This document shows, piece after piece, positions 49,936 to 60,995 of a stretch of 64,000 nt of DNA. Position 1 is the stretch's first letter; each line of letters starts with the position of its first letter. Where the stretch lies: contig CM049311.1 of NCBI GenBank assembly GCA_026874595.1, positions 55,493,676 through 55,557,675 on the forward strand, read 5' to 3'. Position numbers and translations under genes: made by a program. This DNA is from Sipunculus nudus (taxonomy: Eukaryota > Annelida > Sipuncula > Golfingiida > Sipunculidae). Below the pieces are notes generated by a model that had not been told where the DNA came from, made no database searches, and saw nothing but the letters and a program-made list of their open reading frames with translations.

Positions 49936-50542
49936 GTAAGCATATTCAGTTTATCATATAAAGGAACATTTAAATCTTTTAGCAAATGGAAAAAGTTATG
50001 AATTGTAAGGTTTTTTTTTATCAAATAGCTGGAACTTACCATATTTGAAGTGCAAATTTGGTGGTTAACATTTATTGTGCATATGGGATATTAATATAAC
50101 TGCTTACATGTTAAAATTGTTTCAACTGAGTAACCTACTTTCTGAACCTATGAGCATCTTTAGGCCACAGTGTCTGTCCCGTGACCAGTATATTTAATAA
50201 TCTGTAATGTTTGTATATACTCTGTATAACTGGAAAAACTCTTCCTCTGTTAGTAATTGAGGACCTAACTGTATTTACTTATACTCCTATATGTTAAACA
50301 GGCATATTTTCAGAACATTTAAAACCCCTATATAGAGAGCAGATGTACTTTCAGTGAAATAAATTCTTTTCTTTTTTGACTTGTGTGTTGCCTCCAGATA
50401 AGGTAAACTAATGTTAATGTTAAGAAAAGCAATACTAAGCATCAATGTCAAAAGATTATCTTTAAACTTATTTAATAAAATAATTATTTGAGGAATAATG
50501 ACTATATGTGTATACTTAGACTGGTAACATTTGTTTTTGCAG

Positions 50543-50705
50543 GTCAAACAGGAGGGGACAGAAAAGGATTTAGAGTGTGGCAAGGGTGTATATTTCCTTC
50601 CAGCCTTCATTCCCTAAAATGACAACACTCTCAAATCTGACTGAACCAGGGAGTTTTAAAAATCTTATGAAAATATTATTTTCAGTTTACAAATGTGTAA
50701 ATAAA
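50543..50705 (+). other. Candidate last exon with polyadenylation signal
   Basis: The acceptor ACATTTGTTTTTGCAG precedes VKQEGTEKDLECGKGVYFLP then AFIP and a TAA. AATAAA lies at 50,700-50,705. With the exon at 49,863 it suggests a spliced, polyadenylated transcript belonging to the element, coding or not. Confidence 0.25.
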
Positions 50706-50989
50706 TATTAATTTTGGCTATTGTATTTTCTTACTTTTATGTTTCATGTGTTTGCGTCCATATGACTGTATGAAGTTGATGACCCCCAGTGTGACTGCAG
50801 GCCAGCATTGATTTCAAGGAATTGCACAGTGCAGGAAGCTCACCACACACACACACAAACCTTAATTTCTATCATCTAACATAATTGCTTGTGGAATAAA
50901 GAAAAGAGTAAACACCTTTCAAAACAGAACATACAACAGATAGTAACTGAGCTATTGACAATCAGCACAAAAGTTGCATACACTGGACT

Positions 50990-51372
50990 TGTATGTGAGT
51001 TATATGTCATTTCTAAGGGGCATATATGGCACTTATAAGTCCCATATATGTCACATATATGTCACATATATGGGAGTTATAAGGCACATATATGGGAGTT
51101 ATAAGGCATATATATGGGACATATATGGGAGTTATAAGGGACATATATGGGACATATATGGGAGTTATAGGGGACCTATATGTGGAAGCTTTATAAGTGA
51201 CATATAAGGCCCATATATGTGACATATAAGGCTCCTACCTAATTTGCATATAAAATCCATATACCAGACATATATGTGACATATATGGGAGTTATAAGGT
51301 AGGATATAAGGGACATATAAGGCACATATATGTGCCTTATATGTGCCATATAACTTTCACATATATGGCACT
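50990..51372. repeat. Right subterminal array of the ACCCTTAC element
   Basis: Units of about 20-30 bp such as ACATATATGGGAGTTATAAG, with GGCACATATAT variants. This is a longer and more regular array than the left one, and it reads open in several frames on both strands. Confidence 0.88.
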
Positions 51373-51394
51373 TATAAAAATTTTCGGTAAGGGA

Positions 51395-52220
51395 TATGTG
51401 AGATCCAAACATATGCAAAACTTCAGGAAGATACGTCAAACCAGTCCGGAGATATTAGCATGGATATCTGCAGCATGAACGTAAATGTAGGTGGCACCAC
51501 CTCTCATAAAATCATGAAAGCTATCCAGGATGTATATGCATGCCAAATTTCAGGTGTACAAAGCAAACCTCTGCCGAGATATAAGTGATTTTAACCCAAG
51601 TCAAACTAACAGATGAAAGCTGTGCAAAAATAATTGAAGGTGGCGCCATCAGTTTCTTGTATGATAAAGAGCTATGTGAGATCTAAACACATGCAAATTT
51701 TTAGGAAGATATGTCAAACCAGTCCAGAGATATAAGCATGGATGTCTGCAGTGTGAACATGAATGTAGGTGGCGCCAACTGTCATTAAATTAAAAAAAGC
51801 ATTCAAGTGAATTAGTCAAACCACTGCAGAGATATAAGTTTTTTAACCCAAGGCAGATGAACAGATAGACACTGTGCAAAAATGATTGCAGGTGGCACCA
51901 CCAATTTTTGTGTATGTTATAAAGCTATCCTGGGGAACATTTGTACAAAATTTTTTTCCTGATTGGTCAAACGAGTCCGAAGATATGTGGGTTTATGTGT
52001 CAAAAACAGACGCACAGATGGACGCACTGGAGAGAGGAAAGGTCAAAGGTCAACGCCAACTGGTAAGGCACCAGTTCACTTGTGACCCAATAATTTGTGA
52101 AAGTTTTCAGAAAAATCAGTCCAGTAGTCTTAGACGAGTTGTCCAGAAATGAACGTGGCAGAGGCAACGGTACCCAGTCAAAAACATAGTATCCGCAAAA
52201 CTTTGTTTTGGTGGATAAAA
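51395..52220 (+). mobile_element. TATCCGCC-family repeat, copy C, last part
   Basis: Resumes with TATGTGAGATCCAAACATATG. It carries palindromes near 51,489, 51,640, 51,770 and 51,892, and ends in the hairpin TATCCGCAAAAC / GTTTTGGTGGATA. Confidence 0.78.
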
Positions 52221-53926
52221 TTAGAAATGGGTGGATAAAATGAACTGTTGGATGAATAAACAGAGACGTTACATCAATACCCTAAAGCAACTTCATTATG
52301 AGGGGATGTATCCCGTTACACTAGTAACGATTAATAAGCGTACCAGGTGTTAAGACACTGGATGAGCCTAGAGCTGAGAAACTAACATGTTTGCAGGTAA
52401 CTACATGGAAAAAATTGGTATGGTAAAACCTGAGAAAAGACAAGATGGCGACACCATCCTTAAGCAATAGGTGAAACAACATATGCATGGTCACTGTATC
52501 CTAATTTCAGGTTTCTTAGGAGACTTTACAAAGACCTCCATGCATGGATCTAAAGTGAGGAGTTTTCTAGGTCCAGTGGTTTAAGATTTTACTGTTAACA
52601 GACAGCCGCATGATGGACAATTACCCATCACAACAACTTAGCGTGACTGAATCAGCTGAGCTAAAAATTCTTCGATCTGAATGACTTTTTATTGTAGATA
52701 TGGCTGCCTGCAGTATTTTTTTCTAAGGCCAAATTGTGATGTTACTGACAGAACTATGTCTTTGGCAACTTAGCACTTGAAATTTAAATTTTGATAAAAC
52801 GAAATGAACATCTCATCACTAAAGCTCCTGCTTTTGTCCAGAAATGTTTTTAAGACTACATCAATGCAAATGTTGACATGAAACCTGTCTTTCAAAAAAA
52901 AAAACAAGGGACCCATGGGTCACGGCGCTCAGCTGATCGTGATTGGACTATAAATGTTTCTCCACTGTGATACTATATGGAGTCGATAAAGCTTATGAAT
53001 ATCATGGACATGTTTGGCTATTATAAAGGAATGTAATGTAATATGTGAGTAAATGATAAATGAAATAACCTGACTGATGGATTAATAGAGTCAAATATAG
53101 TGGTTTATTTTTTATTTATTTAGGAGGGGTTGAAAATTGTGATATATTTGAGCAATTATGAATGCAATGACAGCAGTAATAAGCAGTAGTAGAATGATGA
53201 TAAGGCTATTTGTTGAAGGATCTAAAGTGCATATGGTAGTCTGCAAGCTTTCAATTTGACAGATATGATGTTATGATTAACTATGCTGATGAAGTGATTT
53301 ATGGATTTGTGACTGTATGACACAATATCTCTTTAGTCTTGACAAGGTACATTATTGTGATGCCCACTATGTCTACATATTACACAATATTGACATAATT
53401 TCTGGCATGTACATAGGTACCTATGGAGGAATAGTTATACAAAATATTAAAGTATGAATATATCTGATTCATCTTGTTCTTGCTTACTGAGGCTGACTTT
53501 GGGATGGGGTTCAGAGAAGGGAAAAGTGAGGGCAGCACCAAGGTGGATGTAGAAATATTCTATTGTAATGTTTTTCATTTATATAAGAATATGAAAAGCT
53601 AAGAGGAAAGGGGCCCTCCTACTTGGTTATATTAGTTCTATTCTTGGTTATTAAGTTCTAAATACATGATTGCAAACTAGTACTCTGACAAGACTGTCAT
53701 GAAGAAAAACAGTAAAAGTTTTGAGATACTGTGATGCATATGAAAATTTACAGATGGACAGGCAAGTGGACATAATGGACTATTACCTATATTTCACTTT
53801 CAAGGGAATAATGCATTTAAGTTTATATATAATCCTATTTTTTAAAGCATATCCACTTTTTCCATTAAGAAGTTTTTATCTGAATCATTTTTTTATTTAC
53901 AGGTTTTATAAATTTTTAATAAAAAA
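52221..53926. other. Mostly unique DNA with small repeat pieces
   Basis: At 52,400-52,670 there is a piece ending in CAGCTGAGCTAAAAA, related to 36,510-36,846. At 52,905 lies ACAAGGGACCCATGGGTCAC, a palindromic 5' end also present at 63,714 and, decayed, at 58,617. The remainder, in the POPDC intron, shows no gene. Confidence 0.5.
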
Positions 53927-54060
53927 ACCTGAAAATATAAGTTAAAATATCAGAATTGTTGCAAAAGTTGCAATCATTATATATACAGAGTAAAAAACTG
54001 AAACTATAAGTTAAAATATTAGAATTGTTGCAAAAGTTGCAATCATCATATATCCAGAGT
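53927..54060 (+). repeat. Tandem duplication of about 68 bp
   Basis: Two copies of ATAAGTTAAAATATxAGAAT, TGTTGCAAAAGTTGCAATCA and TATATxCAGAGT follow each other directly. Confidence 0.88.
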
Positions 54061-54615
54061 GTAGCTCATATTGGGTCATATTATGCATACACATATATTT
54101 TTATTATTTTTAAATCAGAAATGTTTAAACTGAATTTAAAAGAAAATAATGTCACAACATGGCATCTACAAGAATATTCCTTGAATCACTATTAAAAAGT
54201 TTTGCACATTGGAGTTTTCAGTACATGCTTAATTTTATTCACCAAAATAAAATAAAAGATTCAGTAAATTTGATAAAATAAAACCTCTTTTCAAATAAAG
54301 TATACACACTGTTGGTTGAATGACAGACAAACAATATCATTGTGCTAATTACTATCCCAGTTTTAATTTATTACTGGAATTAATTGTCAATTTCACACCT
54401 GATGAAGTTTTTACTCTTCTGAAGTAAGGAATTACTTATCTCATGAACATCCACACTTTCATAGCAATACACCACTTTGTGGACACAATTTAATGTACAC
54501 TTTAATCATTGTAACCCTGGTGGTATAATACAAAATCTAAAATGTAGCATAGCCTAGAATAAGAATGAATCAAATACAGAAAATAATAACATTCTTCTAG
54601 TTTATGCACCATCTT

Positions 54616-54628
54616 GGGGGGGGGGGGG
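54616..54628. repeat. Poly-G run
   Basis: Thirteen G residues. Confidence 0.95.
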
Positions 54629-54799
54629 AGTGCAGGGCAGAGGGGAAGCCTGCTGGTAGTGGCCAAGCTGACCCAAGGCAAGCTGCCTGGGGTGGGTTAC
54701 ATAATGCAAGTGCAGGCTGTACTACTAGGTGGGCTAGATGTAAACAAAACTTGACATGGTGTATGAAAACATGAATAAAAGCTAAATTCTTTCCAATCA

Positions 54800-56140
54800 A
54801 TTTCTTTGAAATTTCAGATTTTAAAAGATTAAATCCTTATGTATATATGCTGTGAAAATTAAATCAACAGTGCCAAAGTTGGACAAAATTTAAGGTATTG
54901 ATTTTTTATTTATGCTAATAACTTGAAAAATTTGCAAAATTCAGATCTAATTTTAGGTAAACAATTGAATCTTGATTAAATAAAGTTATATTCCTGAAAA
55001 AAGTCTCTAGGTTCAGCAATTCTCATGTTAGGTGAGTAAATATATTTCCTGATTTAAAAAAAAATTGCATTATGTTTTGGCCCATAACTTCAAAATAATA
55101 CCCAATACTGACCTAATTTTTGGTATGTTCATAGAAAATGTATGAAAGAATGTGAATACTAAATACAATCAAAAACAGATCTGCTTTTGATATTAGGCAG
55201 CCTTGAAGTGTAACAATGGCTTTTTTTTTTTATGGAAAACAGAGTTTTTTTCCCTTAATATCTCGAAGGAACAAAGTCCTAATGACCCAATTTTCAGTAT
55301 GGTAGGAGATATTGGGGCCATCTAAAATTATGCCAACAGCTTGGGGAGCATAGAGATGTGCACTGAATGACCTACAGTCATCAAAGTGGACTGCTTGCCA
55401 ATGTAAAGGGGATACAACAAGAGCCTCCAAAAAATTCAATAACTAGCCTAATTTTGCAGCTTTTATTTTCAAATTTCAGATTTTAACAGATTAAATCCTT
55501 ATGTATACATGCTGTGAAAATTAAATCCACAGTACTTACAGGAAAAAAAACGTGCCGTGGCCAAAGTTGGGCAAAATTTAAGGTACCAATTTTATATTTT
55601 TGCCAATATTTAAAAAAATTTAACAGATTTTGATCTAATTTTTGGTATACAATTAAATTTTGATTAATTAAAGTTGTATTACTGGAAAAAAGTCCCTACC
55701 TTTAACACTTTGGTCTTAAGTGACCAAATATCTTCCTGATTTTTTTACAAAGTCCATTATGTTTGGGCCCATAACTTTTTTAAATTATATAATACTGACT
55801 TAATATCTGGCATGTACATAGGAACTATATAGAGGAATATTTATGGTAAATAGGAAGAAAACCAGATGAGTGGTTTTGATATTAGGCAGTCCTGAAGTGT
55901 GAAAATAGATTTCTAATAAAAAATTGAGGTTTTTCCTTAATATCTCGAAGGAACGAAGTCCTATTGACCCAATTTTCTGTATGGCAGGAGATTTTGGGGA
56001 CATCTAACTGTATGTGAATTCCAGATTCGTAGGTCCAACGGTGTCAAACGTGCCAGTCTTACGGAGGGACATCCGGACGGACGACGGACAATGGACCACG
56101 ACTATAGCTCAGATGACTTATAGTCAGCTGAGCTAAAAAT
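54800..56140 (+). mobile_element. Dispersed repeat with two units of about 655 bp
   Basis: Units at about 54,835 and 55,490 share TTAAATCCTTATGTATA, GCTGTGAAAATTAAATC, CTTAATATCTCGAAGGAAC and CCAATTTTCxGTATGG. The 3' end has GGACGGACGACGGACAATGG, then GACTATAGCTCAGATGACTT and CAGCTGAGCTAAAAAT, a terminus shared with many molluscan repeats. No coding capacity. Confidence 0.7.
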
Positions 56141-57653
56141 CACTTAATTTACTCACACTTAAACAGATGCAGTATTTTGTTAACCATCCATGAATCCCAT
56201 CTCCTATAACAATTACATTCTCTTTTCAACAGAGACACGCATGAAACCAATCAGTTTACCCATAATTACAATACCCAGTCTTTAATTACTGACAGTCACA
56301 TGGGTCCTGTCTTTAATAATGATTTCGACTTCACTACCTGTGTGAATTTATTTTTTTTTCAGAGAAAATGGCAGAGAAATCCATTTCTTTCATGCATATT
56401 CATTGTTGGCAGTAACCTGTAATGCAGGATCATGCAGAGACCCTGAAGTTACTAATGAACCAAACAAGAATCTTTATGCTGCTTTTTAAGTCTTTATTTA
56501 TGGAGCTCAGAGCCTGCTGCGATCATTTCAACACACCAAGACCTTTGCAGAACTGCAATTAACATTTAGACAGTCTGGAAAGTAGTTGCAGGATTTTCTA
56601 ACTCATTATATAATGGAAGATCTAAATTTGGCCGAGGCAACATGAGCCCTGAGACTTTAAGGAAAGGAACAAGCCTGCGGCAGACAGAGAATGTTCCGCT
56701 GACTGTTATAGCCATATACAGGCAGGTCTGATTAATGGTACACTACAGGAAACACATGTATCCGGTTCCCAAGAATAATGGCATGTCTTAATTTGTGCAT
56801 GAAACCCGACGATATCCTCCATTGTGTATCACCAATACAGAAGTCTGCCTATAATTCTGACTGGAGAACTGCTTCTGGTATTAAACTTGGTATCAGTTTC
56901 ACCAATACAGAATGTGTTATCAGATAGTCAGAGATGCACTGAAATAGAACTGTTAATATACTCATCAATTCGATACATTATTATTCACACTGATCGATCA
57001 CCAGCTGTATTGAGAAAAGAAATGAATTAGGTTCATATTATACATATATATCAATATTCCATCTCAGAACCCATGTCCACATGTTTTTTTGCGATAATTA
57101 TTTCAAGAATATTCTTTAAAAATGCCCTTTGGCCTGAAGTAGATAAACATATATTCCGCTGATTTTGTGTTAAGTAGTTATATATCATGTAAAAGGTATT
57201 TACTTTGCGACTCTTCGCATTATTTATGCTGATATACAATGCATGGTGTCTCCCTGGCACTGCTAGACAGTACATTCCTCCATGGTACACTATCAGTGTC
57301 TATGGCTGCATTTGGTGTTTGTTAGACAACAGTGACGTCACAAAGACATCACAGTGATCAGACGCACTTCACCTTCAGTTGACTGACATCATAACTTTTG
57401 ACTGGCTTGTTCATTATCAGTTCTCTGGCAAGGAATAAATCATAAATGCTGTAACTTGTTTTGTCATATATTGGATTATTTGTCTCATACAAAATCAAAG
57501 CAAGGTAAGGCATTACTTTTTACACAGGTAGTCAGCGGAATAGCTCCTGCATATTTTTGACAAGAAAGATTTATACTGCTTTATTTGTATGAAAAATAGT
57601 CCCAAAAAAACTTGCAAACATGGGTACTGGAATGGACTATATATATATATATA
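56141..57653. other. Unique AT-rich intron DNA
   Basis: No gene or element recognised; a short (AT)n tract ends it at about 57,639-57,654. Confidence 0.5.
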
Positions 57654-57811
57654 TTGTTATGGGGTGACATAAAAGCAGACTGAACTGTCTCGCTAGTGAA
57701 GCTTGCTTTGCTAGCAAAGCGGTTGGTACGCCAGACTTGTGTGCCACCAACCTGGGTTCGAATCCCAGATCGATCTAATATTTTCCCTGAATAAATTTGT
57801 CTTCGTAACAA
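57654..57811 (+). mobile_element. tRNA-derived SINE-like element with inverted ends
   Basis: An A box (TAGCAAAGCGG, 57,712-57,722) and a perfect B box (GGTTCGAATCC, 57,755-57,765) lie at tRNA spacing, with a 5-bp T stem CTGGG/CCCAG. No acceptor stem can be formed, so it is not a working tRNA. The element begins TTGTTATGGGGTGAC and ends GTCTTCGTAACAA, which form an imperfect inverted repeat unusual for a SINE. GCTTTGCTAGCAAAGC around the A box is a perfect palindrome. Confidence 0.6.
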
Positions 57812-59046
57812 TATTCTATATAATTTCAACTTCTACTTAGTTTTCCCCAATATAAAACATCAAATTCCCATGGTCTTGAACAGAGTCAGAACTCCCTTTT
57901 TCTAGCTCCTGGTACATTTTAATCTTAAACAAAGACCTACAAGTTAATGTGTAAACAGGAACATCTGCATTATAGTCCCCTGACGTGTTTTTATCTTGAA
58001 AAGTGTAGCATTAGTTATTTCACAATATCCTAAAACCTTGGCAAGAGTCCCTATTCCATTCAAAATACATGTAAAATATATTTAGCTTTATATTTTAGTT
58101 TTCCTGATGACCTAGCTTTTGCTTTTAATGAGGGATCAGGACCCCACCAGGCTCCTGAAAAAAACATTTGAATTTCATGACAGCACTTAATACGAAAAAC
58201 TGGTTTATATGAATTTTCTGCAAAGATATAAGAATTTTCACTGCTTAATAAAAACTTACATGGTAATGAAACAAAATTGCCCATCTATCTTCCAAGTAGC
58301 TCTGATGGTCTGCTTTATAATTGTTAAGATAGTTGTACTACCATAACCGCAACACTTACAGACACAGTAACAGATTTAATTTTAATTTGATTGATACTAA
58401 AAAGTTTATAAAACCAAATAATTTGGTTATAACAGAACATCATAAACACAATGGTGCAGTAAAGAATATAGGAAAATACACAGATTATGGCCTTAAAATT
58501 TTCACTGTTAAATATGGAAAATAGAATTTTTTTTCATAGAAAAAAATTACATAAGATACATAGTAGGAGTAATTAGTAACCACAGGGAATGTGATTTGAT
58601 TTTCATATTTGAACAAGAGACCCAGGGGTCAGGTCTTACACAATGACCAAGATATTGTGCATGATAGGGGGTTAAGTCACAACAAAACAAACATTGACAC
58701 TGAAAATACCATTTCAGCTGTTATCAAATAAAGGTAACTGTCTTGGTTATGGCAAAGAAATATGCCTGAAAATATTCATGCTAACAGCTGGGATCTTCAG
58801 CACTCATTTTTACATTAAGTATGCAAACATCTGAAAATATCTGTATTTGCATGTAGATCCTAATTTGAAATTGAACCATTCATGCCATGATCATCTCATT
58901 TCTTTTGTTTTAAGAAACAGTTCCCTATGATATGAAAGTTTAATCTTAAAAAATTAAATATTTTCGGACTAATTAAGGAATAAACAGTTACAGTGAAACC
59001 CCTCTATAGTGGACAGTCACAGGACCAGACGATTTGTCCATGTATA
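57812..59046. other. Unique AT-rich intron DNA
   Basis: Nothing supported except a decayed GAGACCCAGGGGTCA repeat start at about 58,617. Confidence 0.5.
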
Positions 59047-59195
59047 GGTTATAGCCCAATGAAAAATGTTATGCAAGCCGTGAGGATTGTGAGACTTGTG
59101 TCACATGGCAGGCGAGCCATTTAGGCGAGCCCTTCATGATTGACACAAGCCAAGCAAATCTCATGGCTTGCTTTACATTAAATTGGGCTATAACT
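59047..59195. repeat. 149-bp hairpin-forming palindrome
   Basis: Arms of about 72 bp start with GGTTATAGCCCAAT and end with ATTGGGCTATAACT. They stay paired through ATGCAAGCCGTGAG / CTCATGGCTTGC and ACTTGTGTCA / TGACACAAGC up to GGCGAGCC / GGCGAGCC around a loop of a few bases. It fits a snapback MITE or a hairpin RNA gene. Confidence 0.75.
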
Positions 59196-59759
59196 GATAT
59201 GTCCCACATGCTCTGCCTCCTTGGTCGAAGGTCACGCGTGTCACTTTTTTGGCTACGCCCCAGTTCTTTGCCATATTTGGAAAGTCGCCATGCAACTTCA
59301 CTTGCATGGTCACTTTCGATGTCCCTATGATGCAAGCAGATTTGAACTTGCAGTTAGAACAAAGAAAAATACGCTGCATGTGGGACAATAAAGAGGGGTT
59401 CCACCCCAGAGGTGGTCAGTCTCCGAGGTCTGTTGTGTCCACATCTCTGCGTCCCAAGTATGGGACTAAAACAACCATGGAAGCCTGTATTTTGTATATA
59501 ATATTTGAACTTACATGCTGTGTTTGATCTAAAATGTTGCGTTTTATTATTTTTTAAAATAAGGCTGTCATAAGTAACTGGAATATTACCATCATTACTT
59601 GTGAGAAAATAATGTTCTAACATTGATTGACACCTGGCTGTATTCAATAGTGTCCGCACATATTTCTACACAAGGTCCATATTAATTTTTATTTCTCACT
59701 CTCTCCATAATTTTAAAAGATGACATATGGAATAAATTAATTTCTGACATCTTGTTCAA

Positions 59760-59960
59760 GTTCTGTTAAACATCCTTCTTATGTGCTGAAACTGTACTTC
59801 AGAAGTGCTCCAAAAGTGCTGATTCTGTGCTTCCATGAATGCTTCAGATGAGCTGCTTATGTGGTGAACCGGGCCTATTAGTGCTCCAATTTTCCTTGTT
59901 CAGTGCTTCCATAAGTACTTCAGAAATATGTCTCAAGTGCTGAAACTGTGCTTTTTTTAA
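59760..59960 (+). repeat. Degenerate GTGCTTCAG repeat
   Basis: About ten copies of GTGCT(T/G), many within TGCTTCAGAAGTGCT-like units of about 20 bp. Confidence 0.6.
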
Positions 59961-60404
59961 ATATATCAGTGTGGGTGGGCAATATTTTATTTATTTTTTC
60001 CTTTTTTGTATGTTTTGATAAAAATGTAAATTAAATAAAGGAAAAGCATGAAAATAACAGAACTGTTTTGCACAAGAGGTAAAACCTCTACATAACAAAC
60101 AAAATCTTATGAAAATTGTATAATTTTTATCTTCTTTAAAGATATTTTATGCAGGGGGTTAAAATTGATGCAGGCGGTGCCTGAGAACCTTACTTTTTAT
60201 TTTTTTGCCTTATAGTGACATTTTAATTTTTATATTTTAAAAGTACTTTTAACTTTTTTGTTTCAATTCCTATGACCTATTATGAATATTTTTGAGGTCA
60301 TACAACCATGGATATTCATTACATATTTAACCTTTTCAAAATTTTCACAGTGTGTTATCTTTGTATGCATATCACTCAATCAGCAAGTAGAAATCAATGT
60401 TTAC
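59961..60404. other. Unique AT-rich intron DNA
   Basis: No feature beyond T-rich tracts, ending at the donor of the POPDC exon. Confidence 0.5.
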
Positions 60405-60519
60405 CTGAAAGCAGCCCTCTTCAGTTCTGCTGGTAATTCTGGCGTCATATTCAGGAGAATCGATGAAATGGTTGGGTTCAATGTAGTGCAGGAAGCACTC
60501 ATCACACGACACCTGTAAC
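60405..60519 (-). CDS. Popeye domain-containing protein, exon with FIDSPEY motif
   Basis: On the minus strand the acceptor CCTTGTCACAG precedes 60,519 and the donor TTTCAG|GTAAAC follows 60,405. After one base of a split codon the frame reads LQVSCDECFLHYIEPNHFID, then SPEYDARITSRTEEGCFQ. The FIDSPEY stretch corresponds to the ultraconserved F-L/I-DSPE-W/F motif of the POPDC cAMP pocket. The final FQ begins the second conserved motif (FQVT), completed by VTI in the exon at 37,370. A second AG 7 bp downstream (TTACAG) would break the frame. Earlier exons (membrane helices, N-terminal domain half) are not in the remaining 3.5 kb and must lie beyond the window. Confidence 0.9.
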
Positions 60520-60995
60520 CTGTGACAAGGAACAAGACACATCTGTGAAACACTAAGACTGCAAAAGTACATGAACATAGACACAGGAATGTCGCTAACC
60601 CTGGTGCTGCAGCCATACAGTCATCTCTCCCAGCTGTCAGGGTTTTCAGAACTGAAGCAATGCCATGCTGAATTTAATCAACAGAGGCAAATAATTGTTC
60701 AATAAAAACTCCAAACTTTTTCTTAACTATAGTACTAAAGAAATATACAGGGGTATATATACAATCCATTTGTGGCAAAAATTTTACAAATGTCAGCTAT
60801 ATTAGAGCCTAGTTAACTGCAATCAAATAACTGAAAATCATTCCTGAAAACCCAAGCTCATATATTCCAAAATCAGCCATTTCCTAAATTTCACACCACT
60901 GGATTTGGATTTCAGGTTCTTTTCAGTCAGTCAAAAAAACAGGCAGACCAGACATTAACACATCAAAAGAAAACTCTAGGACAGTTGTAAGATAA
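60520..60995. other. POPDC intron, unique DNA
   Basis: No exon with Popeye similarity or splice signals found. Confidence 0.5.

Larger units (their letters stand above)
47140..51394. mobile_element. 4.25-kb ACCCTTAC element with subterminal arrays
   Basis: The left end is ACCCTTACGAAAAT and the right end, inverted, is TCCCTTACCGAAAAT. The host GATAAAGAGCTATGTGAGATC (intact at 61,792) is split after GAGCTAT and resumes as TATGTGAGATC, giving a 3-bp TAT duplication (2 bp is also possible). Both ends have arrays of CATATATGGG / GTTATAAGG motifs. No transposase is visible, but three or four exon-like pieces occur on the plus strand. The family is not recognised; a TWA-type target would suit PIF/Harbinger, but the termini are not typical. 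Confidence 0.72.

Noticed and set aside
57703-57775. A functional tRNA gene
   Set aside because: A and B boxes and a T stem exist, but no acceptor stem can pair and the anticodon arm is poor. It is a tRNA-derived repeat.
60514-60519. Alternative acceptor 7 bp inside the POPDC exon
   Set aside because: Using it would remove 7 bases and break the frame that matches the Popeye domain; the upstream AG also has the better pyrimidine tract.
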